DNA from: Patescibacteria group bacterium
GTDB lineage: Bacteria; Patescibacteriota; Patescibacteriia; 2-12-FULL-60-25
Reading direction: 5' to 3'
Assembly: GCA_031082005.1 (NCBI GenBank)
Contig: JAVHLR010000001.1
Location: 191,251 to 255,250, forward strand
DNA: 64,000 nt
The notes under the pieces are model-generated. The model was not told the origin of the DNA, ran no database searches, and worked only from the letters and a program-made list of their open reading frames with translations. The translations under genes were made by a program, and so were the position numbers. Positions within the stretch are counted from its first letter, which is position 1, and each line of letters begins with the position of its first letter. Below are positions 1 to 9,042 of the stretch, piece by piece.

Positions 1-738
1 ATCCGGTAGCAAGACAGTCTCGGGCACCACATCCAGTCCAGAGATGAGGCTGATGCGATGTGCGAACACCTCGCGGAACGCCAGATCGCCAGCCTGGATA
101 CCATGTCTTAAAGAGGTTTCCTGGTCGCTTAAAGGTACGTTCTCGCGCGGAACACCGTAGAACTCGGCAGCATTATCCCTAAGGCCAGATGCCGTATTGA
201 GCATGGCTTCGACGCCTCGTGTAGTCTCTTCTGAATATGGTCTTCCTTCCTCATCGAAGGCGGATTCTAATGTCTCCATCTTGCCCATCGCCGCATTCCA
301 GTGACGAAACAGTCTCGTCGCTACGCCGTTCTTGATGGTGAAACCTGATTCACCGCGCTGGGCTTTGCCGATGACGCGGATTTCTTCATTCCCCATTTTT
401 ATCGTGCGTAATGTCGTTTCGTTCACCCCGCCGCCCCAAGATCGGACCTCTGTCTGCTCACCGTATTGGAGTGTTTCGAGCGTCTCGATGGTTTCGATGA
501 GCCGTTTGAAATCTCGATTGCCTGACCTCACGATTTGCCTGAAGAGCTCCTTGTCCAGTGCAATCGCTTTTTCGACCTGGGCTGTCGTACTTACCTCCGA
601 AAGTTCTTCCGGACTGAACAGGATCGCATCAGCTCTGGGCTTCGGTCGTGGCACGAACGTATCCTGTCCTTCAGGCGTGCGTTTCGGCTTCTGCGGCGGA
701 CCCACGATGAACCCTTGGGGGATATCGACGTTGAGCAT
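1..738 (-). CDS. Partial orphan protein, C-terminus outside window (kinase-like fold tentative)
   Basis: The first 246 codons of a protein that runs off the left edge; I do not recognise it with confidence. The start is an ATG one base after the TAA of the small upstream gene, with GGAGAG inside that gene's end as ribosome site, so the two are translationally coupled. Residues 1-40 are Pro/Lys-rich. The last visible stretch (REVFAHRISLISGL, then DVVPETVLLP) resembles the 'RE-aa-YR-s-l-GLDVVPpTVl' segment I know from HipA/phosphatidylinositol-kinase-like bacterial proteins, where it precedes the nucleotide-binding region. That similarity is from memory and short, so the family call is weak; the catalytic part would lie outside the window. 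Confidence 0.75.
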   Translation of the reverse strand, partial: MLNVDIPQGFIVGPPQKPKRTPEGQDTFVPRPKPRADAILFSPEELSEVSTTAQVEKAIALDKELFRQIVRSGNRDFKRLIETIETLETLQYGEQTEVRSWGGGVNETTLRTIKMGNEEIRVIGKAQRGESGFTIKNGVATRLFRHWNAAMGKMETLESAFDEEGRPYSEETTRGVEAMLNTASGLRDNAAEFYGVPRENVPLSDQETSLRHGIQAGDLAFREVFAHRISLISGLDVVPETVLLPD

Positions 739-739
739 A

Positions 740-1003
740 TTATTTTTTCTCTCCTGTCTGCAGGCTGAAATTATTGTAGCCGTTTGAGTTCCTGACCAGC
801 GAGAGCAAGAAACGCTCGCCGTCTTGCGGCTTAAGGAATTCATGGTGCAGCTCATCCGGCGTTCCCATACTGCGCAAAGTATTTTGGAGCTGCATGGGCA
901 ACCCAGAGATATCTGCCGAGCCATCTTCGAGCAACCTCACCGGTATCGTCTGACCCGTCGGTTTTCCAGCGCTGTCCAGCGGATGATAGTAAATCGTCAA
1001 CAT
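740..1003 (-). CDS. Small orphan protein upstream of the partial kinase-like gene
   Basis: An 87-residue protein, no signal peptide or membrane segment. Residues 1-30 look like a beta-rich start (MLTIYYHPLDS...IPVRLLEDG); the centre has GTPDELHHEFLKPQDGERFLLSL, a pattern of the type 'P-E-L...P-DGE-FL-aL'. It ends one base before the start of the next gene, so both are on one transcript. Small proteins with a 'DG..FL.aL' ending next to HipA/PI-kinase-like genes exist in other bacteria, which is the only contextual clue. Function unknown. The downstream terminator at 1063-1089 belongs to the preceding minus-strand gene, so this pair probably starts its own transcript between 1004 and 1063. Confidence 0.75.
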   Translation of the reverse strand: MLTIYYHPLDSAGKPTGQTIPVRLLEDGSADISGLPMQLQNTLRSMGTPDELHHEFLKPQDGERFLLSLVRNSNGYNNFSLQTGEKK

Positions 1004-1062
1004 AAAATTTGTGTATTCTCGTTCCTAAGCAGAGTAAAGAAAAATGGCTTATTTGGCAAACG

Positions 1063-1089
1063 AAAAAAGAGGCTTTACGCCTCTTTTTT
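1063..1089 (-). terminator. Rho-independent terminator of the 2-hydroxyacid dehydrogenase gene
   Basis: AAGAGGC / GCCTCTT stem with a TTTAC loop and T-run on the minus strand, 10 bases after the stop at 1100; the A-run on the other side would allow bidirectional action. Confidence 0.85.
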
Positions 1090-1099
1090 CTTGCTTGAG

Positions 1100-2089
1100 C
1101 TATTTCGCTGGATTCAACGGCTCTTCCCCCGATAAGACCGCCATGATGTTCTTGGCCGCGACCATGCCCATTTCTTCGCGTGCCTCAATCGTGGCGCTGG
1201 CGATGTGCGGCGTAAGGATCACGTTGGGGAAACTCTTCAGTTCCAGGTTGTCCGACAGATCGCAATCGATCGCCGGTTCGCATTCGAAGACGTCGATCCC
1301 GGCGCCGGCTATGCGCTTGGCTTTGAGTGCGCGCAGCAGAGCTTTTTCATCCACCACGGGTCCGCGCGCCGTGTTTACCAGGAAGGCAGTTTTCTTCATG
1401 GAAGAGAACTGCGCCGTCGAAATCAGATGTCTGGTCGAGGGGAGTAGCGGCACGTGCAGCGAGATGAAATCAGCTTCCTTCAGCAGCTTGTCCTGGCTCA
1501 TGAAAGTCGCTTTGAAAGCGCGTTCCAGATCCACGTTCTGCCGCATGTCGGAATAGATCAAGCGCATGCCGAAGCCGTTGACCGCCCGGCGCGCCACGGC
1601 TGCTCCGATTCGTCCTGCTCCGATTATACCCAGCGTCTTGCCGTACAGATCCGTGCCGATTAGATTGTTGGGGGACCAGCCTTTATATTTTTTGGCTTTG
1701 GAATAAACGTCGGCCTCCGTGATCCTGCGGGCCAAAGATAGCATCAGAGCGAAGGTGTGTTCGGCGACCGCTTCATTCACTTTTTCCGACGGGGTATTGG
1801 TGACCACGATGCCGCGCTTCTTGGCTGCGTCCAGGTCGATGTTGTCGAAACCAACCGCATAGTTCGCCACGATCTTCAGTTGCGGTCCTGCTGCCGCCAA
1901 GACCTCGTCATCTATCCTGTCCGTGAGCAGCGGCAATAGCGCGTCGCAACCTTTCGCTTTCTGCAGCAATAGTTTGCGCGGAATCACCTCATCCTTATCA
2001 TAAACTTCCACTCTATACCCGTTTGCTTTTAGGGCTTTGATGCCCGAATCGGCGAACGGACGCGTGACGTAAACGTATGGTTTTGGCAT
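1100..2089 (-). CDS. D-isomer-specific 2-hydroxyacid dehydrogenase
   Basis: A 329-residue NAD(P)-dependent dehydrogenase of the D-lactate/glyoxylate/phosphoglycerate dehydrogenase family, reducing a 2-keto acid or oxidising a D-2-hydroxy acid in the cytosol. Visible marks: Rossmann motif LGIIGAGRIGAAVARR, substrate-binding Arg in NTARGPVVDE, the conserved Glu about 30 residues later (DVFECEPA), and catalytic His in TPHIASAT. Length matches the family without an ACT domain, so it is not a regulated SerA. The substrate cannot be read from the sequence. It is the last gene of a minus-strand group after a PfkB kinase and a BASS transporter; 72 bases containing a repeat fragment separate it from the transporter gene. 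Confidence 0.93.
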   Translation of the reverse strand: MPKPYVYVTRPFADSGIKALKANGYRVEVYDKDEVIPRKLLLQKAKGCDALLPLLTDRIDDEVLAAAGPQLKIVANYAVGFDNIDLDAAKKRGIVVTNTPSEKVNEAVAEHTFALMLSLARRITEADVYSKAKKYKGWSPNNLIGTDLYGKTLGIIGAGRIGAAVARRAVNGFGMRLIYSDMRQNVDLERAFKATFMSQDKLLKEADFISLHVPLLPSTRHLISTAQFSSMKKTAFLVNTARGPVVDEKALLRALKAKRIAGAGIDVFECEPAIDCDLSDNLELKSFPNVILTPHIASATIEAREEMGMVAAKNIMAVLSGEEPLNPAK

Positions 2090-2100
2090 ATGGTTTTTAT

Positions 2101-2133
2101 GTGTCTTCCTGAGCTTGGCGAAGGATCTTTTGA
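2101..2133. repeat. Fragment of dispersed repeat family B (TCCTGAGC...GAAGGATCT)
   Basis: TCTTCCTGAGCTTGGCGAAGGATCTT matches the left half of the element at 10698-10757; only half is present here, between two co-directional genes. Confidence 0.6.
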
Positions 2134-2161
2134 TGGATTCTTCACCATGCTGTTGTTTCTT

Positions 2162-3151
2162 TCAGGACGAAATGAATTTTTTAGAATTAAATTTGACTGA
2201 TAACCTTTTTCCTCTTCCCGATCCTTTGATCGCTTTTGCTGCTGCCCATTTCAGTGGAGGCAGAAGCAGATTCACGGCAGTGAGGATTATGATGAGCTTA
2301 GTCACCACGTTCTGCTCCGCAAAGAACCTGTCCCCGATATACAGCGCCACCGTATTGTTCATATAGACCATGCAGAGCGCAATAGTGATGCGTTCCGAGG
2401 CGGTTCGCCAGGGCGTGATGGCATATGAGAACCAAGCGATGCCACCCATGAAGGCGACCATCACGAGCACCGTGCCTAAATCATGTGGGTTGAAGGCTCG
2501 TGCTGAACCAGCCATGCTGTCTGCGGTCACGCCGGCGACAAGGATGCCGAACAGGATAAGCGAAATCTCGCGCCACCAGGCGTCATTCCGGTTGATGAAC
2601 TTGGGGAATTTATGTTTGACCGCCATGGCCGCGAAAAAGGGGACCACCATGGTGACGATCAGCGAAAGCAGCATGCTCCCGACCGGGAATTTCACGCTTT
2701 GTCCGACAACGACATACAGCAGGAGAGGCATGGTCAGCGGCGCGATGAGCGACGTCGTGACCGCGATGAGCATGGCCAAAGCCTGCCTGCCGCCGAACAG
2801 ATCCGCGACCAACGCGATGGTCAGGCCGGTAGGCGCCGCGCCTACGATGAGGAAAGCCAGAGCCCAGTCAGGCGCAAAGACCCAGGTCGGCAGCCACATG
2901 GCGAGCGGCATGAAGATCAGCATGACGAAGTTCGCCACAGACAGCATCTTCCAGTCTTTGAGGTAAGAAGTCAGCTCGCCCGGATTTATCCTGAAGCTCG
3001 AAACGAGGAAAATCAGCGTCAAAAGATATGTCGTGTAGGCATTCAAGAACTTGAGTTGCTCCGGAAAGATGACGCCTGCGATTAACGCCAAAAGGACAAT
3101 CATTATTTGGTTGTCGGAAATCAAGTGGAATATCTTGGGTAACAATTTCAT
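2162..3151 (-). CDS. BASS-family (bile acid:sodium symporter) transporter
   Basis: A 329-residue integral membrane protein with about nine to ten hydrophobic helices, of the bile acid:Na+ symporter superfamily (SBF). The family carries organic acids (bile acids, pyruvate, pantoate, glycolate) in symport with Na+. Family-like features are the helix-breaking GAAPTGLTIALVADLFGG in mid-protein and the paired helices before and after it; the C-terminus is basic. The start is an ATG one base after the TGA of the PfkB gene, so the two are coupled. The substrate is not deducible; the neighbouring 2-hydroxyacid dehydrogenase makes a small organic acid a reasonable guess only. Confidence 0.88.
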   Translation of the reverse strand: MKLLPKIFHLISDNQIMIVLLALIAGVIFPEQLKFLNAYTTYLLTLIFLVSSFRINPGELTSYLKDWKMLSVANFVMLIFMPLAMWLPTWVFAPDWALAFLIVGAAPTGLTIALVADLFGGRQALAMLIAVTTSLIAPLTMPLLLYVVVGQSVKFPVGSMLLSLIVTMVVPFFAAMAVKHKFPKFINRNDAWWREISLILFGILVAGVTADSMAGSARAFNPHDLGTVLVMVAFMGGIAWFSYAITPWRTASERITIALCMVYMNNTVALYIGDRFFAEQNVVTKLIIILTAVNLLLPPLKWAAAKAIKGSGRGKRLSVKFNSKKFISS

Positions 3152-3152
3152 C

Positions 3153-4169
3153 TCAACGGAGTTGCTTGACCTTCACCTGCGCTCGTTTCTGCATGGTCGG
3201 ATATTTTTCCAATATGCCGGCTGTCGCTCCCATGTGCGTCACGACACCGTGGGAATTCAGCGCTGCGATCTTCAATGCGGCATCCAGGTCGCCTTCGCGC
3301 ATCAAGCCCGAGGTGAAAGCGGATCCGAACGCGTCTCCGGCGCCCGTGGTGTTGAGGATCTTGCCGGGTAATGCCGTGGCATGCCACACCGCTCCGCGCG
3401 CCGTCATGTAGGCGCCATGCGCTCCGTCCGTGATGACGAGTGCCGTGCGCGGCAGTGCCCCGATCTTCTTCAGAAGTTCATCGACTTGGCGTGCCGGCAG
3501 ATTGGCGAGCAGACCAGCCTCTTCCTTGTTCAGGATCAAGACATCGGCCTGCATCAGATACGGCAGCAGTTTTTTCATCCCCATATCGAGTTCTGCTCCA
3601 CCCGGGTTCCAGGCGATTTTGATCAAGTTTTTCTTCGCATACGCAAAGACATCTTTGAGCAACTCCATGTTGCCGCCAAGGCTACTGACGTATAGCCAAT
3701 GGGTTTTTATCTGTTGCCACGGGATCTCTTTTTTTGCGATGTTGCGTGATGCGCCGCGCGAAGTCAGGATGGCGCGGTGGCCGGAACCTGCCAGGATGAT
3801 GATGGAATAACCCGTCCGTAACTTAGTGTCATATTGCACCAGGGTCTTGTCGATACCCTCGCGTTTGAACAGCTCTTCCACCTCGGTGCCCCCGACATCG
3901 TCTCCGATGCGCGCGATGCAGCCCGTCTTGAACCCGAAACGCGCGAAAGTCGTCGCTGCGTTGGCTGCGCCGCCGCCCGTCTCGAAAGCGATTTCATCCA
4001 ATTCGATCTTGGCGCCCATGGGCAAGCAGGCATCGAATCCATCCGGCGCAGACGCCGATTTTATCTTGTCGAAATGCTTGCTTTTCACGAATACGTCGCG
4101 CGTCGCGGCGCCGATGGTCACGACGTCATATTCGAAGCGTGCGCTTTTACCTTTTGTGGCTTTATTCAT
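3153..4169 (-). CDS. PfkB-family carbohydrate kinase (copy 1)
   Basis: A 338-residue ribokinase-fold kinase that phosphorylates a sugar or nucleoside with ATP. Near the N-terminus is the substrate-binding [15 protein letters not shown] motif, and near the C-terminus the anion-hole/catalytic signature [13 protein letters not shown] with the base Asp. An internal NPGG and ILNKEEA segment are also typical. Substrate specificity (fructose-6-P, ribose, adenosine, or other) is not evident. It is the first gene of a three-gene minus-strand group with the BASS transporter and dehydrogenase, divergent from the DUF2207 gene 26 bases away. A second, distinct PfkB kinase lies at 10797. Confidence 0.92.
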   Translation of the reverse strand: MNKATKGKSARFEYDVVTIGAATRDVFVKSKHFDKIKSASAPDGFDACLPMGAKIELDEIAFETGGGAANAATTFARFGFKTGCIARIGDDVGGTEVEELFKREGIDKTLVQYDTKLRTGYSIIILAGSGHRAILTSRGASRNIAKKEIPWQQIKTHWLYVSSLGGNMELLKDVFAYAKKNLIKIAWNPGGAELDMGMKKLLPYLMQADVLILNKEEAGLLANLPARQVDELLKKIGALPRTALVITDGAHGAYMTARGAVWHATALPGKILNTTGAGDAFGSAFTSGLMREGDLDAALKIAALNSHGVVTHMGATAGILEKYPTMQKRAQVKVKQLR

Positions 4170-4195
4170 GCGGATATTCTACCATTTATGTCGCT

Positions 4196-5890
4196 ATGAA
4201 AAAAATCTACGCCTTATTGGTCGTTTTGTCGCTTTTCGTCCTGCCGGCGGCAGCCTCGGCTGCAGAGGTGATCAATGACTTCGCTGTCCAGGTAACATCT
4301 GACCAAAGTCGCCGCCTGATTTTCGAGGAGACCATCGCGTATGACTTCGGGGATGCAGTACGGCATGGCATCTATCGCTATATCCCGGAGGTTTTTGATC
4401 GGGATCGCTCTAAATACAACTATCGTCTGGAAGTCTTAGGCGTGCTGCGTGACGGACAGGAAGAACCGTATTCGGTTTCGCGTTCTTCCGGGCAGGTGAA
4501 CATAAAGATCGGCGATGCCGACAAGACCATCACCGGCCGGCATACCTATGCTATCCGCTACACCACTGATCGCGCCTTGAATTTTTTCGACGATCACGAC
4601 GAACTGTACTGGAATGTGACGGGCAACGGCTGGTCCGTCCCGATCGAACGTGCTTCGATATCCTTCGTCTATCCTGCGGGAGTATCCGTCGATTCGGTCA
4701 AAACGGATTGTTTCACCGGCGTCTACGGCTCGACCGAAAAAGCTTGCCGGCTTGAGGAACGAGCGAATGGTTCCGTCTTTAGCGCGACGCGTCTGCTTGA
4801 TGAGTATGAAGGTATGACGGTCGTCTATGGTTTTCCTGTCAGCACCTTCCCCAAGCCGACGATGGCCGAGAAGATCTGGATGCTGATCCGTGACAACGCT
4901 GCCGTCTTTTTCCCTTTGGCCGCCCTGCTCGTGATGGCCTGGCTCTGGTACACCAAGGGCCGCGATCCCAAACTCAATACCATCATCCCGGAATACGAAG
5001 CTCCCCAGAATCTGACGCCAGCCCTCATCGGCTCCGCCATGACCAACGGCACGGTGCCTGACCGCGCTATGACCGCCACCATCATAGATCTGGCGCGACG
5101 TGGCTTTCTGAAGATAGAGTTCGGAGAGAAAAAGGGTCTGTTCAAGGACGCGCAGACATTCACTTTCGTGAAGCAGAAAACCAGCGATGAAAGCTTGGCG
5201 GATTACGAAAAAACGGTGTTGGATGGTCTCTTCAAAGACGGTGAGCGCCAGTCTGTCGATGATCTCAAGGACGGCAAGTTCTATACCTCGGTCACGAAAT
5301 TCAAGACGCAGGTCGCTGCCGCGATAAACAAGATGGGTCTGTTCGACGCCAACCCGGTGAGCGTCCGCTTAGTCCATATCGTCGTGGCGTTTATCGTGGC
5401 CGGAGGGTTGTTCGTCTTCTTCAGCGATACCGCCTTGGGTACGTTTTGCGCTTTTTTAACCGGCCTTATCATTGCAGTCTTCGGGTGGTTCATGCCGCGT
5501 CGGACTGCGCAGGGCATCCAGCTTTTGACTGACATCAATGGTTTCAAGTGGTTCCTCTCTGTCACCGAAAAAGACCGTATGGATTTCCATAACGCGCCGG
5601 AGCGCACCCCGGAACAGTTCCAGGCATTACTGCCCTTCGCCATCGTATTCGGCGTCGAGAACAAATGGGCGGCGCAATTCGCCTCGATGAACATCCCGCC
5701 GCCGGATTGGGCCACGGGCAACACCTCATCGCTGAATGCTGTGATGTTGGCTTCCAGCCTGAATTCGATGCACTCTACGGCTTCGGCTGCGGCCTTCTCG
5801 CCTCCGTCGTCAGCCGGTAGCGGTGGCTCCGGTTTTTCCGGCGGAGGTTCAGGTGGAGGCGGTGGCGGTGGCGGGGGAGGCAGTTGGTGA
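4196..5890 (+). CDS. DUF2207 membrane protein with secreted N-terminal domain and Gly-rich tail
   Basis: I start it at the ATG at 4196, which opens directly with a signal peptide ([17 protein letters not shown] ending AAASAAE), rather than at upstream in-frame codons. The exported N-terminal domain (residues about 25-235) is the DUF2207 type; it is followed by a membrane segment near residues 240-260, a cytoplasmic stretch, two more membrane helices near 400-450, and an [13 protein letters not shown]-type tail ending in SW. The architecture (signal, beta-domain, TM, Gly-rich tail) is that of the DUF2207 family, common in CPR bacteria and of unknown function. It stands alone and ends at a strong bidirectional terminator. 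Confidence 0.88.
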   Translation: MKKIYALLVVLSLFVLPAAASAAEVINDFAVQVTSDQSRRLIFEETIAYDFGDAVRHGIYRYIPEVFDRDRSKYNYRLEVLGVLRDGQEEPYSVSRSSGQVNIKIGDADKTITGRHTYAIRYTTDRALNFFDDHDELYWNVTGNGWSVPIERASISFVYPAGVSVDSVKTDCFTGVYGSTEKACRLEERANGSVFSATRLLDEYEGMTVVYGFPVSTFPKPTMAEKIWMLIRDNAAVFFPLAALLVMAWLWYTKGRDPKLNTIIPEYEAPQNLTPALIGSAMTNGTVPDRAMTATIIDLARRGFLKIEFGEKKGLFKDAQTFTFVKQKTSDESLADYEKTVLDGLFKDGERQSVDDLKDGKFYTSVTKFKTQVAAAINKMGLFDANPVSVRLVHIVVAFIVAGGLFVFFSDTALGTFCAFLTGLIIAVFGWFMPRRTAQGIQLLTDINGFKWFLSVTEKDRMDFHNAPERTPEQFQALLPFAIVFGVENKWAAQFASMNIPPPDWATGNTSSLNAVMLASSLNSMHSTASAAAFSPPSSAGSGGSGFSGGGSGGGGGGGGGGSW

Positions 5891-5897
5891 GCCGATT

Positions 5898-5928
5898 GTC
5901 ATTCCAGCGCAGGCCGGAATCCAGAAAA
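5898..5928. repeat. Dispersed repeat family A (TCATTCC-AGCGCAGGC-GGAATCCAG)
   Basis: ATTCC and GGAAT form a short palindrome around GCGCAGGCC. Near-identical copies lie at 48192 and, degenerate, at 55776 and 63134. Confidence 0.75.
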
Positions 5929-5967
5929 AAGTAAGGGCGAACAGATGTGCCCCATTAAAAAAGATTC

Positions 5968-6003
5968 AGCCCCGTCGGAGAGTGTCCGGCGGGGCTTTTT
6001 TTA
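5968..6003. terminator. Bidirectional terminator between convergent genes
   Basis: An 11-bp stem (GCCCCGTCGGA / TCCGGCGGGGC, one G-T pair) with a T-run on the plus side and an A-rich flank on the other; ends the DUF2207 gene and the convergent orphan gene at 6015. Confidence 0.88.
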
Positions 6004-6014
6004 GGAAGGTGTTG

Positions 6015-6914
6015 TCAGGCAGCATTGCTTCGCCTGTGAACGAGCTTGCGCACGATGCGTCGCGCTTCGGGCCAATCGATCTGCCGGCCTTCGCGCCTCG
6101 CGATCTCTTTCACATCTCGTGCCAGCTTGAACTGGATGAGGCTCGCCAGATGCCGCGCGCCCTGCGGAGTTGGATGGTTCGCCAGGTATACCTCTACGGC
6201 TTCTTCGGGGTTGCGTTCCAACCACCGCTCGAAGCGCAGCGTCTGTTCGAGTGTGAGCTCCAGACGCTGTTCCGTCCGTTGCTCCGTCCTGTGCTCCAAC
6301 TGGAGCGCCAGGATCGGTACTTGCTCGTGGATGAGCTGAAGCTGGAAGTTCATCCGCAGCTCAAGGCTGGGCTTGGTGTTGCCGCTCACGTCGGGGCTGT
6401 CGTCTTCCGCGGACGGATCCGAGATGTAGGCGCCGACGCTGTCCGCCAAATCGAAGGTCGCGATAGCTTTGCCTAGCAGCTCTTGGTCGAGTTCGCTCCA
6501 ATCGATCATCCACAGCGAACGCATCCCATGTTCGGCATCAGGCTTCATCGGCCCTTTGCCCATGTGCGCCAGTTTGCGTCTGCCGCACCACATGCCGTCC
6601 TTGCGGAACTGGACGTCCTTGGGGAATTCATCCCGGTATTCTTCGAGCCGCTCGAAATCGAATGGCGTGAGCTCGAGGAAAAGGACCTTCTGGTCCAGCC
6701 CGATGGCTTTGACGTCCAGCGCTCCCGGCAGACTGTCATATACAAGGAACTTGCGCGCACCTTCGCCGGTCAGGATTTCCCTGGCCGCGAAATAACTGCC
6801 GCGGACTGCGCAATACAGCACAGTATCCGGTTCCGCTCTGAAAGCGGTGATGGCCAGCATGATCTGCTGTCCCAGTAGCCCCAAGCCACTCGGTCCATCC
6901 ATCGTCATTTCCAT
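6015..6914 (-). CDS. Orphan protein with Gln/Arg/Glu-rich amphipathic segment
   Basis: A 299-residue protein I do not recognise. The start at 6914 is fixed by GGAG eight bases upstream (GGAGAGCAAGGCC-ATG); an in-frame ATG further up lacks a site. Residues 1-140 look like a compact alpha/beta domain (GLLGQQIMLAITAF..., VLYCAVRGSYFAARE); residues about 190-245 are highly charged with near-repeats (EHRTEQRTEQRLEL, TLEQTLRFERWLER) that would form a long amphipathic helix; the C-terminal 50 residues are basic. No signal peptide. It has its own promoter (6969-6997) and terminator, so it is a single-gene unit. Confidence 0.8.
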   Translation of the reverse strand: MEMTMDGPSGLGLLGQQIMLAITAFRAEPDTVLYCAVRGSYFAAREILTGEGARKFLVYDSLPGALDVKAIGLDQKVLFLELTPFDFERLEEYRDEFPKDVQFRKDGMWCGRRKLAHMGKGPMKPDAEHGMRSLWMIDWSELDQELLGKAIATFDLADSVGAYISDPSAEDDSPDVSGNTKPSLELRMNFQLQLIHEQVPILALQLEHRTEQRTEQRLELTLEQTLRFERWLERNPEEAVEVYLANHPTPQGARHLASLIQFKLARDVKEIARREGRQIDWPEARRIVRKLVHRRSNAA

Positions 6915-6968
6915 GGCCTTGCTCTCCAAAAAGAACACATTTAGCCGACGACCAGACTAAAGCACAAG

Positions 6969-6997
6969 ACAATATCCAATATCGCTACTTCCGTCAA
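6969..6997 (-). promoter_or_regulatory. Sigma-70-type promoter for the gene at 6015
   Basis: Minus strand TTGACG (6992-6997), 17-bp spacer, TATTGT (6969-6974); about 55 bases before the ATG. Confidence 0.65.
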
Positions 6998-7014
6998 GGA
7001 CCGGAATAAAGGGA

Positions 7015-7044
7015 AACCCCGGCGCGGTGTGTCCGGTCGGGGTT
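7015..7044 (-). terminator. Terminator after the orphan gene at 7061
   Basis: AACCCCG / CGGGGTT stem, 17 bases after the stop codon on the minus strand; no long T-run. Confidence 0.7.
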
Positions 7045-7060
7045 CATTGTTGAGGTGGGT

Positions 7061-8032
7061 TCACTTCTTCTTCGTCGTCGGCAGTGGCGGCGGCCGCTTG
7101 CGCAGTCGTGCCGCCAGCTTCGCCAGACTCTCGTTCTTGGCGGGCTTCGGCTCGCTGCTCTTGGCGCGTTTCCCGTCTTTGTCGTCGGGGGGATCCAGCT
7201 CTTCCAGGAACAGCCTGATGAGTCTGGCGGGCGGATCCCTGGTCCAGCGCGTGTGTTTTTTGTAGAGCGGGTTCAGCACCGGCATGGCGCGGATGATGAC
7301 ACGGCACGTAGTCTCTTCATCGCCCGGCCACTCACCCTTGAGCATGAGTCTGCGCAGCGCTTCCGCATCTTCTTCCGTCAGCCCGTCGACAAGCTCCTCT
7401 AGGTTGCGTCCTACTATGCCCGAAAGTTCAGCGAGGGTACTCAATACCGTGAACGAGACGGAACTCCCCCTCCCGTCGGGCGGAACGCTCGCACCCGGAG
7501 CACGCGGTGCAGAATCGAATACGCTATCAGGGATGTGGGGCGCCGGACGCTTGCCGATGACATTCGGTGAGCTGTTTTCGGATTCAATCCCGGGCTCCGG
7601 CTCGCCTTCGTCAAAATCACCAAGCTCTGACAAGTCGATTTCCGTAGCGGATATCTCCGATGCATCGGTCAATGCTCCGAGACGAGATTTCGGTTGGTCA
7701 TCCGTCGCACTCCGGAGTTGGGGAGTCGGTTGAGGAGCCAAAGCGACTTCGACCATGGAACTGACTTCCGCATCGACTCCGGCAAGGCCGTGTGATGAGT
7801 TCCGTGCGTCCGCACCTGTCGATTCTGCCATGTCCAGCGGAGGCGTACTCCACTCATCGAGGTGTGGGCCATCCGATCCTACTGCGCCGGGCCGAAAAGT
7901 CTCGAGTTGGGTCCCGTCCGCCGACGCTTCCCAGTGGATGTCATCGTCTACTTCTGGTTGGGTTGTGGCGCCCGTGCCTACGGACCCCGTTTCGCTTGTT
8001 GGCGGTCCGGGTCCTTCGACGGCGAGCGCCAT
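7061..8032 (-). CDS. Orphan acidic, low-complexity protein with basic C-terminus
   Basis: A 323-residue protein, not recognised. The ATG shares its A with the upstream stop (TGATG), so it is translated by coupling to the gene at 8032. Residues 1-200 are Ser/Thr/Pro/Asp/Glu-rich and probably disordered; residues about 210-290 are predicted helical and globular (RNLEELVDGLTEEDAEALRR... WPGDEETTCRVIIRAM); the last 35 residues are Lys/Arg/Pro-rich and end in PTTKKK. No signal or membrane segment. An acidic disordered stretch followed by a small helical domain and a basic tail could suit nucleic-acid or protein binding, but this is only inference. Confidence 0.75.
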   Translation of the reverse strand: MALAVEGPGPPTSETGSVGTGATTQPEVDDDIHWEASADGTQLETFRPGAVGSDGPHLDEWSTPPLDMAESTGADARNSSHGLAGVDAEVSSMVEVALAPQPTPQLRSATDDQPKSRLGALTDASEISATEIDLSELGDFDEGEPEPGIESENSSPNVIGKRPAPHIPDSVFDSAPRAPGASVPPDGRGSSVSFTVLSTLAELSGIVGRNLEELVDGLTEEDAEALRRLMLKGEWPGDEETTCRVIIRAMPVLNPLYKKHTRWTRDPPARLIRLFLEELDPPDDKDGKRAKSSEPKPAKNESLAKLAARLRKRPPPLPTTKKK

Positions 8033-8898
8033 CAGCCTTTTGGGTCTTGCCCTTCGCAGGGATCAGGGGTGGGGACTGCTGCCGGCTCCGCCTCGACGAG
8101 CTCGTCGAGCGGTTCGAGTTGCTCGAATCCCATCGCCTTTTCCGCAGCTTCGAAGATACCGATCAGATCGTTGAGATCGATGTCGCGCGTGATGATGTCG
8201 CTCGTCGCGACCGACATCACATAGCGTGCGTAGGGGAACGGCCCATTCGGGTTCTCCGTCTCTTTCTCGAGCAGCAGCTGGTCCACAGCCTCGAGCACTT
8301 CCGGCTTGATGCGTTTCTGCCAGACCGTGCGCGAGATGGCTGAGAGCACCTTGTGATGCGTGAGGACGGGTTGGAGATCCTTGGTCTCCGACCGATCCGG
8401 CGCGGCACGCTGCTTGAGTAACAGGTCGATGAGCCGTGCCACGAGTTCGCGGTGCACTTCGGTGCCCTCTTTCCAGGGCAGTGCCTGACGGAACTGCGCG
8501 TAGAAGAGCGGCGCATCTCCGTAGAGTACGAGCTCATGCGGCTTGAAGGCGTTCTCGAAGTCCTCGTCTGACTTGTCTTCCTCCAGAGCGAGGTCGATGT
8601 TGGCTGCTGCCAGATCGGACGTCATCTTGAGCGCTGCCTTGGTCAAGGCGCCGGTGAGTTCGATGGTGACGCGCTGGCGGATCCACTTGTCCGCGACGTC
8701 GCGCATGCGCTGTGTGGCGTTATAGGCCTTACGCCGTTGAGTCGGCGTCCACCAGGGGAGCTTGAGCTCGCGCAGCATGGTCAGCAATTCGACCATGAAC
8801 TGCAATTCTGGATGCTGCGCCAGGAAGTCTTCGGCCTCTTTGGCCAAGGCTTCTGCCGGGGCATCAGGATTCTGATGTATGAGCTTTGTCGTCGGCAT
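8032..8898 (-). CDS. Orphan helical protein, first gene of a coupled pair
   Basis: A 288-residue, mainly helical soluble protein that I do not recognise. I use the ATG at 8898 because GGAGG lies seven bases before it; the reading frame is open further upstream without a ribosome site. Regions of note: LAQHPELQFMVELLTMLRELKLPWWT, a Trp-rich junction (residues about 30-55), and a final Glu/Pro-rich tail (EPLDELVEAEPAAVPTP). The stop overlaps the start of the next gene by one base, indicating a two-gene operon with 7061. It shows the same style of short helical segments as the other orphan genes between 6 and 14 kb, without clear sequence similarity. Confidence 0.8.
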   Translation of the reverse strand: MPTTKLIHQNPDAPAEALAKEAEDFLAQHPELQFMVELLTMLRELKLPWWTPTQRRKAYNATQRMRDVADKWIRQRVTIELTGALTKAALKMTSDLAAANIDLALEEDKSDEDFENAFKPHELVLYGDAPLFYAQFRQALPWKEGTEVHRELVARLIDLLLKQRAAPDRSETKDLQPVLTHHKVLSAISRTVWQKRIKPEVLEAVDQLLLEKETENPNGPFPYARYVMSVATSDIITRDIDLNDLIGIFEAAEKAMGFEQLEPLDELVEAEPAAVPTPDPCEGQDPKG

Positions 8899-9004
8899 GT
8901 ATGAACCTCCGGTTCCCGTCTGAAAACGATTGAAGGAGCGATACGACACCTTTCCAAAAAAAGGCCTGGTTGTCAAGCTTAAACCCTATTTTGAAGCAAA
9001 TTAA

Positions 9005-9031
9005 GACCCGAGACACAGAGGGTCTCGGGTC
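9005..9031 (-). terminator. Terminator after the orphan gene at 9043
   Basis: GACCCGAGA / TCTCGGGTC stem, 11 bases past the stop, followed on the minus strand by TTAATTT. Confidence 0.75.
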
Positions 9032-9042
9032 ACTAGTTGGGG

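Noticed and set aside
332-787. Open frame on the plus strand, 151 codons
   Set aside because: Antisense to the partial minus-strand gene whose frame, start and coupling are supported; no ribosome site.
2612-3085. His/Arg/Asp-rich plus-strand frame
   Set aside because: Complement of the BASS transporter; composition is that of an antisense shadow.
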